Positions 21,101-33,100 of a stretch of 64,000 nt of DNA are shown here, in pieces. The DNA comes from Pararge aegeria (lineage: Eukaryota; Arthropoda; Insecta; Lepidoptera; Nymphalidae). The stretch spans positions 14,285,501-14,349,500 of the forward strand of contig NC_053196.1 of NCBI RefSeq assembly GCF_905163445.1, read 5' to 3'. The stretch's first letter is position 1. Each line of letters opens with the position of its first letter. The translations under genes and the position numbers were made by a program. The notes beneath the pieces were generated by a model. The model saw nothing but the letters and a program-made list of their open reading frames with translations. It was not told where the DNA came from and searched no databases.

Positions 21101-24100
21101 GCTGTCGCCTGTCCCAGCCTTTTTTAGAACTGATAAAAGGAAAAACTTTTTCATGCGTGATTTTATCGAAACTTTAACCGTTTACGCAGCGCACGTGGCG
21201 TAAGCTAAGTGGCCGATTTTGAAACATTCTTCATTGGTCCTATGCTCCTTTTAGTCTTAGCGTGATGGTATATACTCCTATATACTCCTCCTTTAGCCTT
21301 CCTCGATAGATCAGCTATCCCACTAAAATAATTTATCAAAACAAACTCGTACCTGAATAAATTTAGCCGTTTAGTTGCAGTATAGGTAAATAACCTAGAT
21401 ACCGACTGGAGCGCCATCTTTCGGACAGATTTGTGAATCTAAACCATCCAGGATGCCACACAAACGCATACAAAAAAATTCATTCAAATCGGTCCAGCCG
21501 TTTAGTAGGAGTTCAGTGACATTAGAAGAATTATATATATAAAGATTATTTTATAAAAAAAATTGAGTATACATAATGTATACATACAATTGGTATTTAT
21601 TTATGTATTTTATAATACATTATCTTTTACATAAACCTATATTCATAATACGATAAATACCTGATGCTTTGTGGTAGTATCTTCGAACGTGTCGCCGCTG
21701 AGACCGACGTTGTTCAGAACCTGCAAACAATTAAAAGTCCCCTATGAGTTGACCTGCAGGATTCTCCAGTCTTATTAGTAAGATATCTCGGATTCGATTC
21801 CCAGTAGCACGGCTAGCATGGGCGGGAGACAATTATATCCCCGGGGAAAGAATAAAAATTTATCTTCTCCCACAGCATTATCAAATCTTAGAGCACTGGT
21901 GCACAAGTCGAAATAATATTCAAATAATATATGTGTAATAATAAACTATAATAAAACAACCTAATGCATTGACGAGTGACACTGACTACATTTTATATTT
22001 AAAACAAAAAAACATGTCATGCACTAGTAACATATTGTGTAGATATAAGACCTTTAACACCCCTACTATATCTAACAATATGGAGGTATAAACAAAATAT
22101 AATCTTTGAATACCTAATACATCCAAAAACTTATAAAGTTTCACAGTACATAAAGCCTTCGTGAATACATCAGCTGGCATATCAGCTGTAGGCAAATACA
22201 TCACATTTACAATTTTATTTACTACACATTCTCTACAAAAGTGAAACTTAATGTCTATGTGTTTTGTACGCTTCTGAAACATTGGATTCATAGTTATCAG
22301 AGTGCTCAAAATGAGCACTCTGATTATCGTTAAACAATTTTGTGTAATTTCATATAGTAAGTTTCTCAAATAAACTGCTTCTTTACATGCTTCTGTAATA
22401 GCCATATATTCGGCCTCACTACTAGAAAAGGCTTGTTTATTAGTTTCCCAAATTACACAACCAGATAAAGTGAAACAATAACCTGTATAAGACTTCCTAT
22501 CTTTAACATTTGCACCCCAATCTGCATCTACATATCCTTCTAGTATTGAATTTCCTTCAGCAGTGTACTTCAAACCGTAATTTTTTGTATCTCAATAGAC
22601 GGTTTACATATGCACAATGATCAGTAGAATAGCAATTGTTAAATTGACTCAAAAATCCAACTGTATAAGTAATATCAGGCCTGGTTAGAACTGCTACGTA
22701 CATTATACAACCAATAACTTGCTGATATGGTAGTATGCCTCACAACAGGAGATAATGTTTCTGTATAGTCTATACCTTTAATGTGTGAAAAACCTTTAGC
22801 AACTAAACGTGCACGAAACCGAACATTATTATCACAATCATATTTTTTACGAAGCACCCACTTACACTGTACAACCCTACCATCTTGTGGACTATCACAT
22901 AATTCCCACGCATCATTTTCTTTGAAACACTGTAGTTCTTCTTGCATGGCCAACATCCACTGATTTTTTTCTGGTCCTTTTAAAGCTTCCTTCAGTGTCA
23001 AACCTGCCCCATCATCATAGGTTTCAGCGCTTGCACAAAGATTCGATATACTATATCTCTCTGGTGGTTTCCGTGTTCGTCTGGGTCTGTCCATGAAATC
23101 TTCATTTTTACACTGAAGTATACTCTCTGAGTCTTCATAATCACTTGGAACATATGTTTTATCATTGACATCATAGGAATAATAATTTTCGCTGTTAGAG
23201 CTATCTTCAAGACTAGATGTTGATTCAAAACTTGTTACCTTCTGGCCTTGTTGTTCTGGTTTAACCTCATCCCCCACTGAAGCAACATTCTGGTTTTGAA
23301 CTTGAATCATACATTCAGAATTGACTTCTGGCTCAATAATGACCACATCTCTTCTTGTAAACACAGTCCTTGTTTCTGGATTGTATACTCTGTATCCCTT
23401 TATGTTATCTGGGTATCCTGTAAGAATACATTTCACTGATTTCTTATCCCATTTCTTACGCTTTTGTTTAGCAACATGAACCATGACAGTGCTACCAAAT
23501 ATCCTAATGTGACTGATATTTGGTTTTGTGCCAGTCCATAGTTCATATGGCGTTCTATTATCCAACGCAGCAGCCACAGTTCGATTCTGCAGGTACACTG
23601 CCGTATTGGTGGCCTCACCCCAAATCTCTTTTTCCATATTCGCATCAAACAGTAGACATCTTGCTTTTTCTACAATTGTGCGATTGAATCTTTCACATAA
23701 ACCATTTTGTTCTGGGGTGTACGGGTTGCTTTTCTGGTGGATAATACCAGCACTGTTTAGGTAATCTTTAAATTCCTTATTGCAATACTCTAACCCGTTA
23801 TCGCTTCTTATCACTTTTATTGTTCTTTTTGTTTGATTTTCCACCTGTGCTTTGAATATCTTGAAATACTTCAATGCCTCATTTTTGTGCCTCAGAAAAT
23901 AAACAAATGTTATACGACTATAATCATCGACAAACAACAAGAAATACCTTGCTCCTCCTATCGATGTAGTCTCCATAGGGCCACAAATGTCTGTGTGCAC
24001 TAAATCTAGCAAATTACTGCTTCTCTGACCACTGCCTCTAAATGGTAAGCGACACTGTTTACCTTCACAACATGTTGTACAAGAAGCTTTGCTTATTTCT

Positions 24101-27100
24101 ACTTTTTCATCTAATGCCATTCCCAAGACAGCGTTTTTCATTTTATTTAAGTATTCCTTGTTGACATGTCCTAATCTGCGATGCCATGTTACTCCTGACA
24201 CAGCTGGTGCAGCCAAATACTCCTGCGATACCAGGTTTACTTTGTATGCTCCATTGACCAATACTGCTGTAGCGACTAACTGTTGTTTTTTATTGTAAAC
24301 ACGACAGCCGTTATCTGTGAAAGACACACTGTTTCCTTTCTTAATTAGTTGACTGACTGATAGTAAGTTGGTAGTCAGAGATGGTATACAGCATACGTCT
24401 TCTATCACGATGTCGTACTCACAATCATCAGTTGAAGTCGTTATTTTAACATTGCCAGAACATAATACTGTCATCTTCTCACTATTAGCAACGACAACTC
24501 CTTTATTTTGTTTATATCTGGCATTCATAACCCAACTTTCGTTTGCTGTTAGGTGTACGCTTGCCCCAGAATCGATATACCAATCATTTTTGTTGAAATT
24601 CGCACTAAAAAATACTGCACTAAATGCGTTTGATTGCATTATTTCTTTATTTTTCTTATTTGCTGAATTATTTTCGTTATTCATGCACTGATTTTTGTAA
24701 TGGCCGACTTGTTTACACCGGTAGCATTTCACCGCCTTGGTATTTGACTTTGACGGAATACTTCCAACGTCATAATTTTTCTTGGCCATTAACAAATTAT
24801 TCTTATTTTGCTTTGCATGATTTGAATGACTGGCGAAAGCACCGTTCATTTCACTCTCGTTGTAATCTACCGACTCCATGTCTAATAATTTTGTCTTGAT
24901 ATTATCTGCTGTAATGGAAATGCCCGAATGTTCGATTTCCATGATCATTGGAGCAAAACGATCAGGCAATCCAGCCAACAACAATGACCCTGTCCATTGA
25001 TCATTTATTAAATAATAGGTAATTGGTAGCCATTTTGATGAACAGTTTCTACACTTATACACTGCGATAATTAGTACGATAAGTTATATCACAGCTAAAT
25101 CGCACTGAATATAATGTTTTAACACTTGCTTTACTGCAAAATCCTTGTTAAAACGATTTAATACCGCGATTTTTATGAGCGTACGGCCCATAACCTATAA
25201 TAAAACAACCTAATGCATTGACGAGTGACACTGACTACATTTTATATTTAAAACAAAAAAACATGTCATGCACTAGTAACATATTGTGTAGATATAAGAC
25301 CTTTAACATAAACGGAGGTAAACTTCTCCTATATTCCATATTCCCGGGCTTCAGGAGGTGGGCATGTTGTTAGCGGATATAATCGGGGGATATAGTTTTG
25401 GGGATATAATCGGGGGATATAGTTTTGGGGATATAATCGGGGGATATAGTTTTTAATTTTTATCTTTCTGCAGGGGCAATTTGGGAATTTATATTTTAAG
25501 GTTTTTTTTCTCGTCCGGGCGGTGGCTAGTTACCCTCCATCTTACTAACAAAGACGTGCCGCAAAACGATATAGCGTTCCGGCAAGATGTCCCATTAACT
25601 ACAACAACACAACGCGTTTATGTTTTATTTATTTTAATTCAGGCATGTATTAATTATGATTTATTGTAAAAGTATATTTCAAGTTTATATTAATATCCTC
25701 ACATTAAATATACGGACCATTGTTATTGGTCAACATACAATGATGTCACTGTACTTGAAGAATTAATAAAGATGTCACTATACCGCTGTTAATACTCATA
25801 CAGTTATTATTCATATTTTAAAAATAATATTTAAAGAAGAATAATATTCCATTAGTTTAAATAAGATCATATATCAAAAACCTTCCTAACTAAATTAATA
25901 AAAAAATCTTTTGCATGTAACATGGTGAATTCACGGATGGATCGGGAACGGATAATTTATGTGTTTGCGTGTTTGCGTGCGTGCGTGCGTACGTGCGTGC
26001 GTGCGTGCGTGCGAGCGTGTGTGTGTGTGTGTGTGTGTGTGTATGGATGGCCTGTTGGTGTTTTCAAGCTGGGCGTGTTTAAAGAGTTTAAGTGTACTAC
26101 AATTATTATTATTAAAGGTACTCACATTAAGTTTGTCCTGCAGCATTGGCCACATGAAGTCGTCCGCCGTACCTCTAGCGAGCAAGTAGCGCACGCACAC
26201 GGCGCCTGACCTGCCGATGCGGTGCGCACGCGACTCCGCTTGCGTCAGAATCTGCACACAAACACTTCTATAATAGACATGGTGACAGTAACAAAGTATC
26301 GCTTAAATATTGTATTTAACTAATTAGGTGATCCATAAGCTCCATAATGTTCTCAAAGCTGATATAGCAAATAAGATACCTACGTATTCATAAAGGAGGG
26401 AAATTTTATTTTCACGTTCCCTGTTCATTTGCAGTTTCTTGACAGGACGGCTTATAGGCAGGAGACAGTAGAAGCTTGTTCACCAAGGGGGTGAAGCAAT
26501 GTCTTACGTTACGGGCGCCGGGATAAATCCCAAGCAAACGAGGGATTTTAGAACGGGTTGCATCTAGAATTCTTAGTGTAGCCAGGGTTCCAGGGGCGAA
26601 CAAAAGTAATGCAGCTTTAGCCCGAGTTGAATACTCTACTTTTACACCTCGCGAGGCAATAAAATCAAGATAAGTAGAGATTCTTTATACAATCTGTACT
26701 CTACCCGGACACAATCATACGTTAGACCCAGTTAGCAATATTATAATGAACAGATTACGTGACATTATTATTAGATTAGAGAACGTGACAACGTCATAAG
26801 AAAATACTGATTGAATGATTGCATTTTTCAATAGAAAATTTGAATTTTATTTGTTTGATAGTTATTTTGTATGGATATAGAGAAAGAGGTAAATTGAATT
26901 GTTCTAGTTACATAAATAAAAGTATGTCATTTTTTTATCTTTTTTTACAGTTTTTACTGCACTTCATACTTGACGAAAACATGTAAATGTATTATTGTAC
27001 AGCAGCTGTCCGCGCGGACGCATCGCTCACTAAAGTTGGAGAGATAGATGTCGCTCGTTCCGCGCTCACGCTCGCACTTCAAGCCTCTGACTGGAACGCC

Positions 27101-30100
27101 TCAGAGCGAGGTAACGGCGCATGAGTCATGTTTTTTAGTGCTCGCAACAGCCGGCTATATCGAACTATAAGACGTTTTCACGTCAAAAAAAAAAAAAAAA
27201 CAAAATGGATGTTGCATAAACTACTATTGTATACCTTGTAGTACCTTGTGTAGTGTTGTACTATTGTATATTGGTCGTGGGTTCGATTCCCACAACTGGC
27301 AAATGTTAGTGTGATGAACACGAATGTTTTTAGTGTCTGGGTGTTTATCTATATATTATAAGTATTTACGTATATTATATTTATAAAAATATTCATCAGC
27401 TATCTTAGTACACATAACGCAAGCTACAATTACTTTGGGGCTAGATGGCGATGTGTGTATTGTCGTAGTATATTTATCTATTTATTATTTATACCCCCGG
27501 GTTCCAGTGCAGCTCTGCGAACAGCACCATGTCCGCCGCGGTGAGGGTGAGGCCGGAGTTGGCGGCAGTGATCGACAGCACCGCGCAGCGGCAATTCGTT
27601 GTGTACTGGAACTTCTCCACTAGCTCCTGTATAACGATGGTGCACTTCTTGACATTGTATAAGGGGGCGCCCATAAAATTCAAAAAATTCAAAATTCAAA
27701 ATTCAAAATTCAAAATTCAAAATTCAAAATTCAAAATTCATTTATTTCAAGTAGGCCTAATATAAGCACTTTTGAAACGTCAAGTCTGTCTGTTTGTAGT
27801 GATTCTACCACCGGTTCGGAAGGCAGATTCTACCGAGAAGAAGCCGGCAAGAAACTCAGCAGTTGCTCTTTTCTAACATCAACAATTTACATTTTGCATT
27901 TTGGACATTCATTTTTCTATCTTGTGAGAGCTGAAAGCGGAGCCAGATGCTTCCAAGCAACCATAAATTACATGAGGTGTTTTTAAAATGAGAAGGGGTT
28001 AAGGCCGTAGTCCACCACGCTGGCCCAGTGCGTATTGGTGGACTTCACACACCTCCAAACAAATTCAAAAATATTTTATTCATGTAGATCTTTACAAATA
28101 AAACGAAATTTTTGATTTTTTTTATTCCACTACAAGTTAGTCCTTGACGGCAATCTCACCTGGTGGTAAGTGATGATGCAGTCTAAGATGGTAGCGGGCT
28201 AACCTGTTTAGCAGTATGATAGTTATATAGATAGGAACACTAAATCGCTTAGCGGCACGTCTTTGTCGGTAGGGTGGTAACTAGCCACGGCCAAAGCCTT
28301 CCACCAGACATTATAATTGAACTTTGAATTTTACGCGCTTGAATTTTAAATTTTATCATTTTGGAATAACTCAAAACTGAAAAATATGCGAAAGTCCAGA
28401 ACATCAGCAAACCCCACTCCTCGCGTTAAATGGCTACTCAAGTTACTGAAATGACTCACGGCTCTGATGCGCGGCGGTGTGGAGCCCACGATGCAAATAT
28501 AGTGGGTGCCCGCCTCGTCGAGCGTCTCGCAGATCGCGTCCACCATGTTGCGATGGTGGGCGAAGATCAGGAACTTGTGACTGCACTCCTTCAGCAGCTG
28601 TCTGATGTATTTACTGCGAACGGATCTCATATTTAATACTAATACGACTTCCGGTTGGCGCAGTGGGCAGCGACCCTGCTTTCTCAGCCCAAGGCTGTGG
28701 GTTCGATTCCCACAACTGGAAAATGTTTGTGTGATGAACATGAATGTTTTTCAGTGTCTGGGTGTTTATCTGTATATTATAAGTATTTACGTGTATTATA
28801 TTCATAAAAATATCGTCAGCTATCTCAGTACCCATAACACAATCTTTGCTTACTTTGGGGCTAGATGGCTATGTGTGTATGGTCGTAGTATGTATATATA
28901 TATATCAAAATTAAAGAATATGTATACTTAGTGTAGCTTCGCAATATATTTATAATAATATAGTATTTGTAAGACAACATATTAGTCTTTATAAACAAAA
29001 AGAAGACATAAATAGTCGACTTACAAGAAATGGTCATAAATTAGTGACATCTGCGAAAGGTGCAGAAGTCATTTGCGGGATTGAGTGTACGCTTTTATAA
29101 TATGATTCTTAAGGTGATTTTGGACCTACCAAAGCATAAGTTAAAACACATTTATTACAGCAAGGTTACTATACAATTGATGAATTTCTAAACGACAAAG
29201 TTGCTTGGAAGCATCCGTCTCCGCTTTCATCTCTCACAAGATAGAAAAATTAATGTTAAAATGTAAAATGTTGATATTGGAAAAGAGCAACTGGTGAGTT
29301 TTTTGCCGGCTGATTCTCGGTAGAATCTGCCTTCCGAACCGGTGGTAGAGTCACTACACACAGACAGACTTGACGTATCAAAAGTGCTATAGGCCTACTT
29401 GAAATAAATGAATTTAGAATTTTGAATTTGGTTGATGTTGATGATGAGGAATAATGATAATGGACATACCAAATAGCTGGTATCTTCACGGTGGCAGACT
29501 CGCTGAAGAATGTGATCAGTGCGGCGTGCTTCTCCGAGGACTTGGTACTCTTGTAGTGTTCAGCCATTTGTGACAGTCCCCTCTCATCCTCCGTAGAGAA
29601 TTGGAGAAGCGACTGATCCAATATTACTGATTCTCTGTAAAAATTAAATTAATTTTATAGACTACTAGCTGTTGCCAGCAACTTTTGCTCTCGTTTTTTT
29701 TTATGTTTACAGAAGAGCGCTTGACTGCAATCACACCTGATGGCAGTGACGTGCATAGAGGGAAGACCAGCAATTGATCGGCTGTGTGGTTCTTACCCAC
29801 CATGCCGACTGGTTAGTCGCGGTTATTGGGCGAGGTATCGGGAAAAATATATGACAATAACATTTGACCAGGAGCTTTGTTGTATTGTATTGTATATATA
29901 TATATATATATAAAATAATAAATATTTATATATATTTACTATAGATATATAAGTACACATAATTATATACGAACAACAAAATTATAATGACAAATAGTGA
30001 TGTTATAACACGGCTTTTGAAAATAGCTAGTCTAATAGGGTCTTAGGTACCAAATAAAGAAAAAATATTATAGCGAGCTCTTCCAGGCAACCAATGGCGT

Positions 30101-33100
30101 AAAACACAGCTCGAGCTTGTCATACTTCGTTTTTAAGTGTCATAATCACCTGGTTTTTTCCTCTAGCGTGGGTAGAACTTGCTCCTTTGTTCTTCGGATG
30201 AGGAACCGCTTCTGGAGTATAATTTGAAGTTCCGTCAGATTCGACTGGCCCGTCATGTCCCAACCAAAGTGAGATAGCTTGCCGGCGCAATATCTTTTAC
30301 CTTAAAACATTATTATAAAATAATAGTTTAAAAAAAAAACTAAAAAACACGCTTTTAATAGAAAACCGAACTAAAAAATTGAAAATAAATTTAAATTAAG
30401 AATAGTGTTAAAAATATCAATAAATATAAATTTATAAGTGTGAATAAAAATAAAAAAAATTATTGTAAAAAAAGCGTGGGGTGCGTGGTGTCAAGTTATA
30501 AATATTTTATTGACAGATATGAGTAGTGATTATCATTTTGATAATATCTTAAAAAAGCGATAATAAAAGCGTGTTAAAAAGGAATAGGCGGCTAGCGGTG
30601 AAAGCCCAGTTATTAGGATACACCTTTTTAACTTTCGGAGTTATTTGCGTTTTGGGCAATGGGATATCACTTGTTTTAAACGTAAAGTAACACATCGTAA
30701 AGAGATTTGTATATCTAACCGTGTAACTCGTGTGAAGTCTGTTTACCATATTGATGGACTATGGCCTAAAACGTTCTCTTTATAAGAGTGAGGTGTTTTG
30801 TAATACAATAATTATCTTTCATAATCTATCTATCGATGCGTGTTTGATAATCATGATCTCTCTATATCTTGCTATCTATTGTTGGATGTTTGGTAGTACA
30901 ACAATAATTATCTCTCTGTGTCTATAAATTGGTGGATGTTTGGTAATACAATAATATGCTCTCTATATCAATATGGCTGAGTGTTTGTTAATACAACAAT
31001 TATTTCTCAGTCTATCTGTAGATGATTTGGTATTACAACAATTATCTCTCCATATCTGCCTACTGATGGGTTTTTGGCAATAAAATAATTATCTCACTAT
31101 ATCAACCTATTGCTGGGTGTTTGGTTATACAACAATTATTTCTCAGTCTATTTATAGATGGGTGTTTGGTATTACAATCATTATATCATATCTCTATATC
31201 AATCTTTTGATGAGTGTTTGGTAATACAACAATAATAATTAATCTCTCTATGTCTATCAATCGATGGGTGTTTCGTAATACAACAATTATCTCCCCATAT
31301 CTGCCTACTGACGGGTTTTTGGTAATACAACAATAATTATCTCTCTATGTCTATCAATCAATGGGTGTTTGGTAATGCAACAATTATTTAGCTATATCTA
31401 TTTATTGATGGGTGTTTGGTAAAATAACAATTTTCTCTCAATATCTGTCTACCGATGGGAAATTGGTAATTCGATTTTTATCTCTCTATATATATTTATC
31501 GATGGGTGTTTTTTTAATACATAAAATATCTCTATATGAAATCCATCGATGGGTGTATGGTAATACAATAATTATCTACTCGGTGTAATACAATAGCGAA
31601 ACTGACCATATTCAGTGTAGGATGTGAACAGACGCGGCTCGATCAGTGCCAGCTGCGTGTAAAGCTCCGCGGGCCGACTCAGAGCGGGAGTGCCGCTCAA
31701 AAGCACCACGCGTGAACACTGCCGTGCAATGCTGACCAGTGCCGTTGTACACTGAGCTTTATGCGACTTGAGGTAGTGAGACTCATCCTGGCCAACAATA
31801 GGATATTTCCCTGCTCTGTTTAATCATCTCAAATGTGCCATAAATAAAATTCATCTAGGCTACTTCTTTAAGCACTTTTGTATGTATTAACTCTAACACA
31901 GGTTCTGAAGGCAGATTCTACCGAGCCTCTCCTTAAATTCTAATTTAATTTAAACTATCTGAACTAAAAAAAAATGCAGTATATTAGAAAAACGGGCTTC
32001 CAGTGAAAAGTGACCGATGAAAAATTCATAATTCAAAAATGATTTTTTTTATACTACGACAATACACACATCGCCATCTAGCCCCAAAGTAAGCGTAGCC
32101 TGTGTTATGGGCGCTAAGATGACTGATGAATATTTTTTAATGAATAATATACATAAATACATATAAACACCCAGACACTGAAAAACATTCCTGTTCATCA
32201 CACAAACATTTTCCAGCTGTGGGAATCGAACCCACCGCCCTTGACTTAGAAAGCAGGGTCGCTGCCCACTGCGCCAATCGGAAGTCTAAACCGTTTTATT
32301 CATGTAGACATTATCACAGGCACTTATGAAGCGTAACATATAACATGTTACCACTGTTATATATTAGGTGATGGTGATAATTACATTCGCTAACTTAAAG
32401 GAGGTTTATTAGAAGGGTTCCAAATGCGCCCTGGTCTAAGAAGAGTGCACAATAAACTTAGCCAGGTTTTTTGTTGCTATCACCATCACACAGTCGAAAT
32501 TTGGCTATAAAGTCAGAGCAGTTCGTACCCAAGCTTTTCTATCATTCACGTAATCCTTAATGTTATAATAGGATTTTTCTATTAAAGGAACAAACTTCAC
32601 TGGTTTCACTAAATTCATTAATCAGTTCACGGTTTAATGACTATTAAATATACATTACATTTTATACTTACAATAATAAGAACGCCAAACTTCTTGCTCT
32701 TCAGTAAATCTGTATGCATACTAGTGATCTTGTAACTGACTATTACAACCTGGGTCTACAATAAAAAAAAAATAATAATAATATATGATTAGCAGGCCCT
32801 GTGTCATGAGTCAACCTTAAAAAATAGTCTTATATTGTCGCAAACTGTTTTTAGAACTTTAAATAAACAATTCCGACTTCATTTCGTCGTTTTGGCGTAC
32901 CGTTTTCGGTTCATACATCGCACGCATCGAAATCTCTCAAAAAAGGATTAACCATTTGTCCAAATTATATGCAATAAAAGGGAAAAAAAAATTGTTTTAA
33001 ATACTTAAGACTATTAGTTTGCTTATTTAGATAAGAATTAGATTATTTTTTTAATATGATTTTAATTTTTTTTTTAAATAAAAAACTACTTTTTGTTACT

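Larger units (their letters stand above)
21942..25313 (-). mobile_element. Copia-type (Ty1/copia) LTR retrotransposon, internally deleted
   Basis: A minus-strand element with 113-bp LTRs at both ends that I read as identical. A TAAAC target-site duplication flanks it (21942-21946 and 25309-25313). The order CCHC zinc knuckle, protease, integrase, reverse transcriptase, RNase H is the Copia order. Parts of gag and most of the RT core are missing. It lies in SMARCAL1 intron 12, antisense-neutral (same strand as the host gene). Confidence 0.88.

Noticed and set aside
25922..26257. Cys/Val/Arg-rich frames over the GTGC/GT microsatellite
   Set aside because: Translation of the microsatellite. The only real coding there is SMARCAL1 exon 12.
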